Below are positions 15,001 to 29,699 of a DNA stretch of 64,000 nucleotides, piece by piece; the stretch's first letter is position 1, and the number at the start of each line of letters is the position of its first letter. The position numbers were made by a program, and so were the translations under genes. Where the stretch lies: the NCBI GenBank assembly GCA_900708905.1, contig CAADRB010000033.1, positions 1,640,072 to 1,704,071 on the forward strand, in the 5' to 3' direction. The notes below the pieces were generated by a model that saw only the letters and a program-made list of their open reading frames with translations, was not told where the DNA came from and did not search any database. This DNA comes from Hymenolepis diminuta (lineage: Eukaryota; Platyhelminthes; Cestoda; Cyclophyllidea; Hymenolepididae).

Positions 15001-15430
15001 CACGTTGCAGTTCGTAGATCTGCAGCCACTTAATCGTGCTGAGTCATGTGCCTGCACGTTCACCTGCCAACCAATAGCGCTAAAGTGTCTATGGCAGTTA
15101 TGACGATCCACACACGCCTGTCTGTATTCTATCAAATTTGAACGTGTGTCCGTATCACCTCCAGCACGCACAAATCACACATTCGTAAACACATACGGCC
15201 GCACGCAAAGAAGGCAGGTTGGACGATCGATGTCTCTACTACTTGTGACACTGTGATTGGTTTTTTGGCGTATGGGCCAATTAGGACGGGGGATTGTTGT
15301 TGTGCCTACTGAGTCACGAAACAAGTCTTACAAACTCCGCGAATACCTCGCGCTATTCGAAGCGTCATTGTAGTCATTGCAACTGACGCTTGCTTCAGCT
15401 TGCTGTCTTTCGGTTGAATTTTAAAACAAA
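15000..15430 (+). promoter_or_regulatory. Beta-tubulin upstream region with CCAAT boxes
   Basis: This stretch is richer in G+C and CpG than its surroundings. It carries CCAAT-type motifs (ACCAATAG near 15,070, inverted ATTGG near 15,256, GCCAATTAGG near 15,276). No clear TATA box is seen. The bases before the start codon, TTAAAACAAAATG, are a reasonable initiation context. The transcription start is not determined; function is inferred from position and motifs. Confidence 0.45.
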
Positions 15431-17719
<2,289 letters not shown>

Positions 17720-17928
17720 AGGGTTCAGGATCGATTCCCGCCCTTCTCCCTCTTTCGATGTTGTTTTACCTTCCTAGCTCTTTTTTTGAACATCTTCCAG
17801 TATTAATTTCATCCGTCGACAATGTGTAAACCCGTGATATGCTTCTTACCTTCCTTTTTTGCTCTCATTATAGCATTGTTTAAAGTGTGCGTCACCGTTT
17901 TCATAATTTAATTTTACTTTTGAGTTAA

Positions 17929-17934
17929 AATAAA
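17929..17934 (+). terminator. Beta-tubulin poly(A) signal
   Basis: AATAAA lies 210 bases after the stop codon in an A+T-rich 3'UTR. It is the only canonical poly(A) hexamer I see soon after the stop. Confidence 0.55.
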
Positions 17935-17939
17935 CGTCA

Positions 17940-20790
17940 TGCTTAATAACCGGATATAAAATCTTTAATTATTGAAGTCGTGACATTTTAAACATCAATG
18001 AGAAATGGGAACTTGGAGAAATAGATTGTTTTGAATAAACGCGGTGTCCAAATCTGCCGTCCTGCTGCTATCATTCTCTCATAAGGAATGTGTCGAAGGG
18101 TACTTGCTATGCTGTTAGCCCTCTCATTAAATAATTTTCGATAGAGTTAGAGAAGCGCATTTAAACACCGTGGAAGATGATTTGTATCAAGTCAGAAAAG
18201 CAATAGTCAAACCCTAAAACTGATGTTCAGAATGACAATTCGCTTGAAGCAGTTCCTTATTGATTTATTGACTGTCAGATGAGATTTGGTTTCCTGTACA
18301 GACTATGCGGTAGGTGATGTCAATCAGAGTCGACAGAGCGTTACGTAAGTGCAACAGTTCAGATTTAGGCGATTATTATTTGTTTGCTTATTTCATCGAA
18401 AATTCCACAATCCGACAGGTAATTGTTTCAAGCAATCACTCATGCAGATGGGAGATTATGAGTTTAGATTCTGGAGAATAGATTCTGCATAAACCTTGTA
18501 GTTTCTATCGATTTGTATCACAAATAGAGTTTAATGCTGTAAAAGCAAAGATTTTTTAGGGACCAATATAGAATATTATAGGAATAATATGTGATTCATC
18601 CTCTAATCCCCGTATTTAAATAAAATAGAGGCTAGAATATGGAGTTTTGGCTTAGTATAATTTAAAACAAGCCACGGGACGCGAGATCAACTGTATATAG
18701 AATTAATATCGGCGAAATTCAATTAAGGTGGGAAAGTTGAATTTTAGTGTTCATGTTTCGTCACTAAGAATACGATTGTAAAAATAATAAGGGCTTAATA
18801 ACATTCAAAAGCTGAAGTTGCTGATTCTCCGTAATTATGAACAGGGAAGGCTAAATAGATTTCCATTTATGTATCGTAAAATATTAGATCGAATTCAACA
18901 TTGAGGGCTATTAATCTAAATTTTCGAAAGATGTATGATAAGATTCAGTTCCCGAGATAAAAAAGACGTACGATTCCTGGTTGAATATTGCTGGTAGTTT
19001 ATTCTGGTGGAATATAAATAATATCTATTGTCAAGCCCATTCAAACGACCAGCGATATTGTTAGCCCATTATAATCGTCTCTTCAAATTCGACGATAATA
19101 AGCACTTCCAAAAAACACTTTATATTTCATTGAATTTGAAAACATCAAGGACAATTTATTTAAAATATTTATGCTACTTATGATAATAAGTAGCATGAAT
19201 ATAGAAAATAAAATGCGACCAGCAAAACTCTAACGCTAAAATTAATTAATTAGCTTTTCGCTAAAAATACAGGAGGTTTTCTTGTTTTTTATTTACAAAA
19301 TGTAAAAATAGGAGTAGACTTTTAAGTTTTCCATTATTTTGGCCCAAATTATCATTTCATTTTAAGGAATTATCAGTTGAAATACGTTCGCAGAAGTAGA
19401 GGTCAGAAAATATATTTATCTAGGAGAGATTTTTATTCCGAATAAATAAAAAATTCTTCTTGAGGCAAAATAGTAATTCGGCACTCGTTATCGAAATCTC
19501 CCCACTTTGAAAAATTTGAAAACTTCACGTTTGGTTGTCCGTCAGTTTGGAAAATGCAGAAAAATAATTTTCGATTTCCTCACCAAAAATGTATAATCTT
19601 TAAATATTCTATATAATTACTACTTTATTCATGCCAAAATGCCAAGTTATTCCTTCTTTGCTAATGGTTAAATCATATAAACTGCTAAATATCATTATTC
19701 CAGGTTATTTTGCTTCCTCAACTTTGAAAGAAGAAGAATTACTTGAACTGGGAGGATCGATCATCATAATTGAATAACCCGTCAATTAGCAATGGATATT
19801 GTGGACAAGAATTCTAAGTGACGAGTCATGGAACCTGCATTTGGGAATGTAAAACGGTGGGCTTCCCGTTAAGTGACTGTTGTAAAACCCGATTCCACCT
19901 TTTTTGTTTCCTTTCCTTTTTTCTTTAAGTATGTTTACTATTCATCGAAATCACTTACTTTTCATAATGATAACTCGCAAATTTTTTGCCCCTTTTTTGT
20001 TACATTATGACATTTCATCAAACAGATGAATTGCCTTATCGTTTAAATATTTGGTGGAAAAATCTGGTCCATGGAATTCGTGATATTTTTTATTTATTAT
20101 TCAACTCAGAAGAATACGTGCTTTCAGTTTTTACATTGTACGTCCCAACAGATAGAATGTCATTAAAATCAAAGCTTGGCTCGGGAATGAAATTTTAAGT
20201 TATGCCGTTTTAGTCAGCTTCATATTTTGTAATCTGAAAGTGGGCACTTGAAGTTGTTGTTGATCGGTAAGTTTTTTAAAACGCAATTCACAACCCACCT
20301 CAGACAGAAAAAACTGTGAAGACCATAAGAGTAGAAGGACAGAGTTATCCTATTTTAGCCTAAATAATCTTATTAGTGCACCTAAAATAACTCATAACTC
20401 TGCGAGTCCTGATTCTTAGGTGATAATATTTACTGAGCACTCCTCAAAGAACAAAGACGTGAAATTTATTATTTGGGTTCCATTCGTTCAGTATCCACGC
20501 TTTTTGTTTTCCTTTCTGATTCCCAATTCCTTTTACTATTCCATCCTCCTTTCCATTCCTATCCATTTTCAGTTGCCAGATCTGCATTTGTCCCTACTTA
20601 GTTCTTGATTTTTTCATTTTGGAAAAGCTGTTGTGTTTTGGAAAATCACTAGGTTTCCAAATGAAATTCTAAGCCTAATTCAGTCGAATTCTTTAAAGTA
20701 GTCTTATTGACTGGATTTAATGTTACTTTTGATATATAAATTCTGTTAGATTTCTTGATTTTGTCATTTTTAATTGTAGGAAATCAAGGA
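17940..20790. other. No recognisable gene
   Basis: Very A+T-rich DNA, with frames of at most about 70 codons and no family resemblance. No SINE head or transposase fragment was found. Confidence 0.45.
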
Positions 20791-20794
20791 AGTG

Positions 20795-21045
20795 ATAAGT
20801 GGGAGGTGGATCAAATAAGATACATTGAGCAAAATCAGAGAGTCTTACTTCATTTGATTTTTAGACCCGAGTTGAACAATATTTACTAAATGGACAGTCA
20901 CACTCCAAAATTCAAATTTTACTATTCGTCCCATGGATTGCAACAAATGCTTGTCTCAAATGCTCACTGCTTTTTGACAGGTATTACTTAATCAAGAAGG
21001 GCCAGTCTCGCCACTTCATTTCATTTTTTCTTCGAATAGTTGAGA
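20795..21045 (+). repeat. Dispersed repeat R2, copy 1
   Basis: Shares most of its length with 26,262-26,530. Shared blocks include GAGTCTTACTT, AATATTTACTAAATGGACAG, CGTCCCATGGATTGCAACAA and TTTAATCAAGAAGG-like sequence. Similarity is about 80-85% by eye. No coding frame is conserved between the copies, and the nature of the element is unknown. Confidence 0.65.
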
Positions 21046-21049
21046 AGAC

Positions 21050-24000
21050 AATATTGTCCTACATATCCTTCACCAGATTACAGTTTAAACACAGGTTTCT
21101 TGATATTGTCTTTTCCTGCGGCAGCATGATTTTAGCATCCAAGTTCACATTTATCCGTGTTTCTAGTATCTCCTTAGATAATAAAAGATTTTAAAGTTTA
21201 ATACACTCAAATGACAACCATTGAGGAATACTTGCATGAATCCTCACCTGAAATCATCATATGATTGGGCTTCACCTGGGTGGAAAAATTTTGAAATTTA
21301 CATTCTAACCGTGTGTTAAAAGGACATCAATATTACATCTATTAGATTGAAAAAAGTATTAAAATTCGGCGGATTCCACTACGCTAAAATTATATAAACT
21401 AATATCATCCAATTGTCTTCGTTCCCATATTAGTTAGCCACACGATAAATAAAGGACATTGTAGACAAGATTAACCTTTTTAAACAAAGGAACAAGTTAC
21501 TCAGGTTCGACACCGCTCACTACAGCTCAAAACTAAGAGCAATGCTAATTTAGTCTTTCATGAGAGAGGTAAGTATTTATTGATTAAACTAAGCCTTTAC
21601 CCAGATAACTCAAAAGATCCAGAAAAGAATGTAGGATGTTCGTTGTAATCTGTACAAAGTTAACTGTGTATTTACAGGAGGCGAACGAAAATTCATATGA
21701 TTTCGTGTCCGATAATATCAAGATTGAAAGGAAGAAATTACCTATGCAGCCATTCTTTTAATTATTTCCTGACGGATGCAAACTTCCTGATGATCCTTCC
21801 ACATTCAAGAATGCTCTGTGAAATACAAAACTGAGAGGAATCGAAGCAACTGGAAAGTGGTTCTATGAATGTGAACTTCAGAATGAAATAATTAAAGCGA
21901 TATCCGTAAAGAAAATCGAACCGGAGAATATAAAACCAAATGTATGAAATGGCACGAATTTTCGCATTCCTCCCCCCCCCCTAGACAAACGTCAACTGAA
22001 AACTATGCATCGTTTTGTCAACTTTGTCCCATTGATAGGATCTTGAAATAGATGGATGCATTATTACTTTAAGGAAAGGACACAGCAAGAGAAGAAAGAC
22101 TTAAAGGAGTAAATTCTGTCTTTGTATTCGTTTGAGTCATGGTGGTTCGTATATACATTTGGAGAATATGTAAAAAGAGCAATCTTCAGAGTCGTAGTCA
22201 AAATATAAAAAATGCGAGGGCTGGAGAACCCCTGCAAGTCATGTAATTTGACCCTAGGAACTTAAAATACCTAGCAAGTGAAAAGTATGGTAATTGAATA
22301 TGCATCATCGGCAATTTGCTCGTTACATGTGTCTAACATGAGGGTTCTGATCTAAAAATGGCTCACTAACGTTTTATTAGCAGTTAGTACTACCGGAAAA
22401 ATCAGATAGGACATGAATTTAGTCATTTAACGATCTGAGAGTTGTGGTTTTTTGTGTGTTTCTTTAATTGTCTATATATTTTTCATTACATGTGTCATTT
22501 GTGATTGTCATTTTAAGCAAATGATTGTATCCATTCTCAGAAGTTCGACTCTGCCATGCCAAAATAAATCCCTGAAGGAGCTAAGGATCTTGCCAAAAGC
22601 TAAGAGTAAACAAGATGGTCTTTCTAAATCAGAGCGCTGAAGGCTACACATTTGTAACAAAATGTGAGACGAAGAAGGAAAGAACAGGGGGAAAGCAAAA
22701 ATTTTGTTTTTTGTGTTCGAAAGCTGAGTTGTGATAGGGAAAAAGAGATGAAATGAATCATAGTGAGACAGCAGAAGTACAAATCAATATGTACTCCATA
22801 TGCAAGTGTACTTTGGACATAAAGGAAGGAGAGAGGTGGAGGGTAAGCGTCGATTACGAAGACACCGGCATGAGATTGATTCCACAAAAGGCAAAAAGAA
22901 TTGATTTGTGCTCTAATGTTATTTTTAAGACACATGTGAAATGTAATCCTGAAAGATCATGTTACACGTTAAGAGGAACACAGGATTTTTGATAAATGAC
23001 CACATTCAAGATGTTAGTCAGGTGTTGATATCTTATCCCCTCCTGACACTGTAGAAGTAAATTTAAAACGTGAATAATGAGTGACAAAGATGGATTAATG
23101 AAGGATCGCTTTCCAGGTTTGTACTTCAGAAAATTTCATCACCAAAGCAAATGATTTGAATCCTACTCATATTTCTTACGCTTGTACGAAAAATTATGAT
23201 TCAAAATTAAATATATTGCCGTCACAAGTGCCATCATATTCTGGCTCTTTTGTGGCTACTTTAGGTCTGTTAGTAGCATATTCATTTTAAATTTTGAAAT
23301 GAAATGCCATGTCTTTCCTTATGCATGATTGTCTTAATAACAGATAAGTAAAGTTTTTTTGAAACGTTTTTTAATGAAAAGGGATACCATTTATTCACGG
23401 TAAAAATAGGGACAATTTATTGAGAGATATTTGGAAATTATTAAATTGTACTCAATGATGTTGTCGTTGTATTCTTTTCAGCAATTATTAATACTGCTTA
23501 TGTATATTTATTTTTAACAGAATTTCCAAATTAATATCATGATTTATGGTCATCTGATATGTTATTTTCATTTTAAGGAGAAGATTAACTACCTCAGTAA
23601 CTGGATGAAGGTTTCGAAGTTTTACTATTTCCACAAATTCATGAATATACGTTGCTCAAATTAAATATTCGATCATCGATAAACCTTTGCTAACCGTTGG
23701 CTTTAGGTTTGACACCTGGTCGACCAAAATATATCTGTGATATTCACTTATGTTATCCGGAAGATGAAGGTCTGCATTTTAATGAGAATAACATGGGAAT
23801 TTTAAATAGAGGTACTCAGTGATTCGATGTATAAACGATCGATGGATAGTAAAACGAGAAATTTTGAAAGAGGTCTTCAAGAAAGGAATAATAAACGGTC
23901 TTATAATCGTATTGCCAAAATTTTACAATAACTTTATTATGCTTTAATATATCTGGCTCTTAATATTGAAATTTTCAATGTAGTTCTATGGAATGCGGTT

Positions 24001-25735
24001 ACTCATGGGATCACAATGTCATACGAAACTCTGCTTGTCATAAATCATCATTTACTATTAATTTGCGCTAATTTGTTAATAATTTGTTTTCTTGGTCGCC
24101 AAATATCGTGAAATTAGACAGTAGGCAGAAATTGGCATTAATCTCGGACTATAAAAGATGGGATCCCAGATTTCTTTATTTTATCCCAATATTACACTTT
24201 GGTTTTAAATAAAGTGGAGTGAAAATAAACGGAACTTACACCAACATGTCTACATTTTTCTAGAAATAGGATAATTCTTTAAACGTTTAAATCGCTGCAG
24301 ATAGGAAGGAGTAAAATGACAACAGAACAGGAAAAAATGCTCGAAGAATGTCCTTATTATGTTGCAAACCACAAAGAATTTGGCTGACACATTACAATAT
24401 CTGAATTTCTCTCTCAGTCATCCAGGAGTCTACAAGATGTATTTTTATTTTGTAGGATATTTATTTAATAAACAAATGAATGGAGAAAGGAAGTTTCATT
24501 TTGGTCATCAACGTCAATATTTTCACTGCAAGTTTGAAGTGAGATGGTGGTACAAGTAACTTTTAACAGACCCTTTAAAAAAGATAAAATGTGGAGTGTA
24601 AAGTGGGCAACTCATTTTCCATTCTTTCTATTTCTCTTCCACTTCCAATGCGAATAGGACTTGAAGTTTATTTGACTATATCTGCAGGGTACTTCTGTCT
24701 GTTCTAATGATGCAAAGGCACTAAGTTAACTTTTGTAAAAGTTTATTCTTAGGGAGATAATAAAAACATTGATCTTCAATCGAGAGGAAAGGTAAAAATA
24801 GTGCATTTACCTGACTCTACTTTTATAATCAGTTATCTAATCTGAGCCGTTTCTTCCTTTCACATAATTAGATAAAAATTATTCCATTCAAGTGAAACAG
24901 AAATCGACGAAGAAGCGTAAGGTTGAATATTAGGGATGTTTGGTTAGGTATTCATTTCAGTTTACCTTGAGTGGAATTTTGCAGGTTTTACTATGATAAA
25001 TGTTTTGTTGTACTTTGCTGGAAAAATATGTGAAAATCCCGGAAGTATGACCAACCACGGAATTCAGTCAGCCAGTCAATAATCTCCAGTGGACATGAAT
25101 TCACACACGAACTCGGGAGCCAAATGATGAAGATGGAATATTAGGACATCACCTTTTCCAATTTATGTCCTCCCTTGAGGGAGTGTGAGTTAATGGGACC
25201 CGGCTGGAAGTGTTGCTATTAGATTTGCTTGAATATTTTCCAAGTTGTTTTACAGTTGTTGGGGGAGAGACTGACACTTTTTGAAAATATTCGACAACAA
25301 CTGGAAGATTGTTGTAGGGATTTTTAATGGTTTTGGAGAAAATTTTGTCGACTGCATCTGTAAGTTCATAGATGACTTCGTAGTGAGCTTCATAACCACC
25401 TAGTTGCCATTTATTGAACTACAGCTTCTCAGGCTTAAGTAAGAGGAGAAAATAAGACTTTTACCTTAGACAATGGTCCACTATTGAGAAAGCATTAATT
25501 TCCATTCATTGCAGTTATCTGCTCTTTCTGATCTAAATTGTTTGGATGAAAATAATGAGGAGATTAGAAGCCTTAAGAATCTTTCTTCATTTAAGGAACA
25601 AAAATATAAGGAACTTTGGCTCAATTTGTCGTTTTTAAACATCTTGGAAACCTTTTGTAGACTTATATTTCAATTGATAGCGTTTCTTGATGAAAGATAT
25701 TTTCAATTTATTAATCCCACAATCACTTAATGATA
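21050..25735. other. No recognisable gene
   Basis: A+T-rich DNA with a run of ten C bases at 21,972-21,981. A short motif near 24,303-24,350 (GATGACAACAG-like) resembles 41,557-41,605, suggesting another old dispersed repeat. Open frames are short, and those at 22,624-22,992 overlap on opposite strands with no family match. Confidence 0.4.
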
Positions 25736-25739
25736 TGAT

Positions 25740-26232
25740 TGATGTAATATTCTAATATATGTGGTTTTTAATGACCGCTGGATAATTGTCAAATAATGAG
25801 TACAAGACGTTAAGATCAATCCCTAGTCTTATTACCTTACCTAATTATTCTAAAAACTTCTCCTTTAAAAGCTATTAAACTGCTCCTGAATTAATGAAAA
25901 CCAATTATTAGAGGATTTTGAGTCTTATGGTATTTGGCGGTATGAAAGCATTTCTGATTTATTAAAAGTTTGCTTCTGAGAGGTGCAAAAGACACCTAAC
26001 ATCAAATTTCCGGTTTAATCGGATTAAACGGCACAAAAAGGCACTTACTAAATTTTTGTTTTTTTTGTTGTCGTCGGATATCTTTATTATGTTATGTCCT
26101 AATTCCTGATTTTAGTTCAGTCAAACTCCCTTGATCAAGTAAGGGTCAATTGATTAATTTAAAGTGCAAACCAACATGAGTTAACAACGATACGATTATT
26201 ATTATTATTACCTGCAGTATTACCAGAAAATT
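25740..26232 (+). repeat. R repeat, copy 1 (left part)
   Basis: Aligns by eye with 33,780-34,120. Shared elements in order: AATGAG.ACAAGA, AAAGCTAT.AAA.TG, AAACCAATT, GGA.TAAACG and the GTTGTCGTCGGATATCT / ATTGTCGGTGAATATCT block. The alignment breaks near 26,232 and resumes near 26,830, so about 600 bp is inserted here relative to the other copy. Contains an ATT microsatellite at 26,195-26,210. Confidence 0.5.
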
Positions 26233-26261
26233 TACACTTTTTATTTGTGGAGAATAATGGA

Positions 26262-26530
26262 AATCGGAAAAAGAAAGTCCAATAAGTGATAAAGGGGAAG
26301 GGGTCGAAAAAATTTTTACTTCAAGGTGTCCAAGAGTCTTACTTAATTACATTTTGGACTCAAATTGTACAATATTTACTAAATGGACAGGTTACACTCA
26401 AAAATTCAATTTTCAAGATTCGTCCCATGGATTGCAACAAATGCGTGTCTCAAATATTCACTGCTTATTGACCGGTGCCATTTAATCAAGAAGGACCAGC
26501 CTTGCCAATTCACTTCAATTTTTCTTCAAA
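26262..26530 (+). repeat. Dispersed repeat R2, copy 2
   Basis: Partner of 20,795-21,045 in the same orientation. The best-conserved core runs from CAATATTTACTAAATGGACAG through CGTCCCATGGATTGCAACAA to AATCAAGAAGGACCAG. Confidence 0.65.
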
Positions 26531-26760
26531 TTACCGAATAGACAAAACTTTCTTACATGCATTTCACTAATTTTACAGTTGGTCGTCTGAACTGTAGTTG
26601 CAGTGGAAAGCACCTTAGGAGAGACAGGTACAGCCTGAGACTGAGAATAATTTTTAAAAGAAATTAGAGAAACAGTTATAGTAAATGTGTTAGGAGCATC
26701 AGGAGACATTCTAGCCACAATTTTTCCAGTGATGGTAAATGGTTTATGCTCGCCAATGTT
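26515..26760 (-). other. Possible coding exon or fragment, unknown family
   Basis: The minus-strand frame is open and reads like ordinary protein (…HKPFTITGKIVARMSPDAP…, then a Ser/Thr/Val-rich stretch and TTNCKISEMHV). It is preceded by GGTTAATTAG, a possible splice acceptor. I recognise no domain. It lies inside the 26,232-26,830 insertion, so it may be a captured or decayed gene piece. Chance is a real alternative at this length. Confidence 0.2.
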
Positions 26761-26829
26761 ATAATCTAATTAACCATCCAAAATAACCTACAAAAGTTAG
26801 GACTCAATAATAACGTGGGATTACCCTAA

Positions 26830-26967
26830 TGATAGGCCTTACGCCAAAATTATGCAAGGCAACGGCCCTGCAATTTGGCACACTTAAACAAATATGCAAA
26901 TTTTATAAACAATTGACACCAAATAGTTAAATTAATTTTACTTTGATAAATCTTCAATTTTTATTCA
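26830..26967 (+). repeat. R repeat, copy 1 (right part)
   Basis: Resumes the alignment with 34,115-34,240: GCAAGGCAACG / GCAAGCAACG, then TTAATTAATTTT and a shared TTTTTATTCAAC just before the SINE-derived block. Confidence 0.5.
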
Positions 26968-27036
26968 ACGAATGAGCATCAAATCAGTGACCTCCGACTT
27001 CGCAGACAAACGGCTAGCTACAACGCCACTGGTTCA
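26968..27036 (-). repeat. tRNA-derived SINE head
   Basis: Minus strand: A-box-like AGTGGCGTTGTAGC, GTCTGCGAAGTCGGAGGTCAC, then B-box-like TGATTTGATGCTC. First SINE of block X copy 1. Confidence 0.6.
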
Positions 27037-27559
27037 AAATTTTGTAAGCATATATCAATTCCTCGGAGTGAATAAATGGATGAAGCGGAGTATCAATAAT
27101 GTTTTCGATCGGGTATCAAAGACAGTCTATTTAACGTTAATGATTTTCAGTCTCTTTCCACATACATAGAGAAATATGCGAAGTTTCCAATCTCAAATGT
27201 GCAAAGACTGCTGACCTTCAAAAGTACCAGAAACTTCAAATAAATGGTAAATCTGAGGAGAATTTTTGAAATTACGGTATAGATAACGATTTTAAGATAA
27301 ATGTGAAATTTTTGCTGCTAAAAACTACTTCTAAAATTTTTATCAATGGTTTGTTTCCTGAAGAGTATAGGGCATTTGACTCAAAGTTGATATTTTAACC
27401 AGACCACGTAGTTACTGATAGTACATATTTCCTAAATTTTTGACCCTTTTTCTTCAAAATAGCGCCAACTTTAAATAATAAATCTGTCCTTAAATCAAAG
27501 CGGCATGCTTCAAACAAAACTGTTACTTTTCTTCCAAATAATGAACGTTGATAAAACGA

Positions 27560-27720
27560 AAACGATAACGCAGTATCGCCTGGAGTGTCTATCAAGTCAG
27601 AGGTCACGGGATCGAGCTTTCAGGTAAAAATCCAGTGATATTGGTAACAAATCATACTAGTAAATTTCGGGTCAATAATGGGAACGGAAGAAAGATTTTT
27701 ATAAGAGGGGGCCAAAGATA
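27560..27720 (+). repeat. tRNA-derived SINE
   Basis: Plus strand: GATAACGCAGTATCG, AAGTCAGAGGTCACGGGATC, AAAAATCCAGTG, then body and a decayed ATAAGAGGGGG end. It opposes the minus-strand copy 140 bp to the right. Confidence 0.65.
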
Positions 27721-27859
27721 CCTTCCTCCTATGTAATAAAAATAGGTAACGCATTTTCTGGTGGATCTGGAAAGTTCTTCGTTTTCAAAATTTTGAAACC
27801 ATATTGGAAGTTTTGGTAGTAATGCGAAAGCTCAACTGGAAAGCCTTTAATAGCAGGAT

Positions 27860-28027
27860 AGCATCACTGAGCATCCTTGATGAGAAATTCACATATTATC
27901 ACCACTTTGTTAGGTAGACTTAAAATTCGCGTTTGACAACTCTACTCATTGGATATACATTAATGGGAGTCGAAACCGTGATCTCTGATCTTGCAGACGA
28001 ACACATTAACCGCCTCTTCACCAATAT
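27860..28027 (-). repeat. tRNA-derived SINE, near full length
   Basis: On the minus strand the A box TGAAGAGGCGG starts 44 bases before the B box GTTTCGACTCC, exactly the spacing in a tRNA (positions 8 and 52). The B box is close to the Pol III consensus. The 3' end has the ATGAGAAATTCACAT body motif (plus-strand view). Confidence 0.8.
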
Positions 28028-28614
28028 AGGATTTAAGACTTATAGTTAATTCTCCTGGTGTAAAAAGGAAGAAAATGGACAAAATGGAACGAATTGATTT
28101 GAGTATTAAACGCTAATAACAAATAGAAAAATCGTTTGGTGGAATTTTTACATATGTAAAAATATGTGATCTTATATTAAAATCCAGCTGACGAAAACCG
28201 TGAAGTCGGTTTGCTTTCCTACTGCCTCCACCACGGAAATGTACTTTAAATTCGAATATTTTCATATAAATGGAATTTTAATTCTAATCGTACAGAACTT
28301 TCCTGAAAAGTGTGCATTCAACTAGAACTGGAGATATAAACTGGACTAAGTGGTCACCAGTAGTACAAATTTCCTTAATCCTTGTTCTTTGTTGTTGCTA
28401 TTATTTCTAACTCACCTCCACACTAAATAAGCAAAATTTTAGATTGTACTGAATCTTAAACCGCATACTTCAGTCAAAATGGGTTAAAAGACAGCAGAAA
28501 GTTCCTGCTATTTGAATTTTAAACTAATAAAAATGCACACTGTGATCCTTAAATCGATTCTCACACTTCCCTCGTCCATTAGAAATATTCATAGTACTTG
28601 AATTGGAGAGAGGG

Positions 28615-28772
28615 ACGACATCTTGAAGGCGTTCTCTTGGGAGAAACTTACATCTTGACACCCATCCTGTTAACGGTTGACCACTATATCAATGGATGCA
28701 CGCTTACGGGCCTCGATCTCGTGACCTCTGATTTGATAGACGAGCATACTACTACTCCACGGGTACACTACT
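28615..28772 (-). repeat. tRNA-derived SINE
   Basis: Minus-strand copy with GTCTATCAAATCAGAGGTCACGAGATCGAGGCC in the anticodon-to-B-box region (given as two joined blocks, AATCAGAGGTCACG and AGATCGAGGCC) and a 3' body visible as GGGAGAAACTTACAT in plus-strand view. It ends block X copy 1, just before the ZF1 upstream region. Confidence 0.65.
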
Positions 28773-28799
28773 CACACACAACCTTTTCCTGCTTTTTCT

Positions 28800-29160
28800 T
28801 TCACTTTGACACCTCTACATCCACCTCTCTCACATTACCACTCAAATTTTGCTCGGACGGGCAAATATTTGTAGACTACTAACACCACTTGCCACGGCTT
28901 CATCACATTGAAAGGTTTGGGGGTTTGGAAATAGTAACAGAGGGTCTAATTGGAAGCAGCTAATACCAGCATGCATTGAGGTCGGGTAACGGAAAACGCG
29001 ATTCTTATTGGCGCATACTGCGATGAAATGTGCACGCATTTACGAATGCGTTTTACAGTGCCGGCGTTCAGATATTTTGCGCACAAATCGCCGCATTTAG
29101 TGCCACGTGCGCACTTTTTGAGTTTATTTAATGAGCTTCTAGACTTCTTTTACAGAAAAT
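28800..29160 (+). promoter_or_regulatory. ZF1 promoter region (retained)
   Basis: Homologous to the ZF3 upstream region from about 59,250 and, over its last part, to that of ZF2. It keeps GATATTTTGCGCACA, the CACGTG box at 29,104-29,109 within CCACGTGCGCACTT, a TATA-like TTTATTTAA near 29,123 and an initiator-like TTTTACAG about 30 bases later. It looks able to start transcription although the gene below is broken. Confidence 0.6.
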
Positions 29161-29164
29161 CGTG

Positions 29165-29696
29165 CAATTCTTCTTCACCGACACTGATCTCTCAATAAAT
29201 TTCAAAGGTTCAAGCTCCGTGTAGTCGACGCTATATTCATCTTCCACGATTCATTTGCAACCAATGTAGAGAGCGGTTTTCATCTCTTACTGAATTGACT
29301 CGACACACTCTAGATATTCATTCTTCATTCCGATGTATTTATTGTAATGTGGAGTTCACTCAAAGGCCGAACCTCCGAAGGCACTCGCTGAAATACGTAG
29401 GATTCAAGGCCTTCACGTACAATATCTGCTCCAAAGGTTACTACAGAAAGGATCACCTTGTCAGACATATTGAAGTGACCCATCCTGAAGTTAATCCTCG
29501 ATTGAACATCACCACTCACCTCAGATCCTCAGAGTGTCTTGATTTTCTTGACAAGAACTGTTCTCGATTCTTTTTAAATGGAACGAATAAGGGTTCAGGA
29601 AACTCTCTCACTAAATCTGGGGTAAAATCCATATTGGTCAACGAAGGTCCTGCCCAAAAAGTTACTACGCTTTTAATCTATCAAGCTGTTGAATAA
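29165..29696 (+). pseudogene. ZF1: C2H2 zinc-finger pseudogene
   Basis: The 5'UTR-like sequence runs straight into the end of the low-complexity region and the finger domain. The intron, start codon and about 320 N-terminal codons present in ZF2/ZF3 are deleted. The frame is open from 29,211 to the stop at 29,696, but there is a stop just upstream and no in-frame ATG. Finger 1 (CNQC…HTLDIH) is intact. Finger 2 has lost its last His (HSLKY for HSLKH) and finger 3 its first Cys (TYNIC for TCNIC), so two of three zinc sites are broken. The tail ends early (YQAVE then stop), where ZF3 continues for 12 more residues. A transcribed remnant is possible; a working DNA-binding protein is unlikely. Confidence 0.85.
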
Positions 29697-29699
29697 CCT

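Larger units (their letters stand above)
26232..26830. mobile_element. Inserted segment within the R repeat
   Basis: Present here but absent from the matching position near 34,105 in the ZF2 unit. Its left half is repeat R2 copy 2 (26,262-26,530), also found at 20,795-21,045, which suggests the segment is mobile or was carried by a mobile element. Its right half holds an open minus-strand frame (26,515-26,760) that looks exon-like. No terminal repeats or target-site duplication could be fixed by eye. Confidence 0.4.
26960..28790 (+). repeat. Composite SINE block X, copy 1
   Basis: About 1.8 kb, homologous to 54,305-56,230 along its whole length. The internal order is the same: SINE on minus, about 500 bp spacer, SINE on plus, about 150 bp, SINE on minus, about 580 bp, SINE on minus. 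Non-SINE spacers also match, for example AAATGGACAAAATGGAA, AAAATCCAGCTGAC and AACTGGAGATA followed by GGTCACCAGTA. It sits directly upstream of the ZF1 promoter region. Confidence 0.7.
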
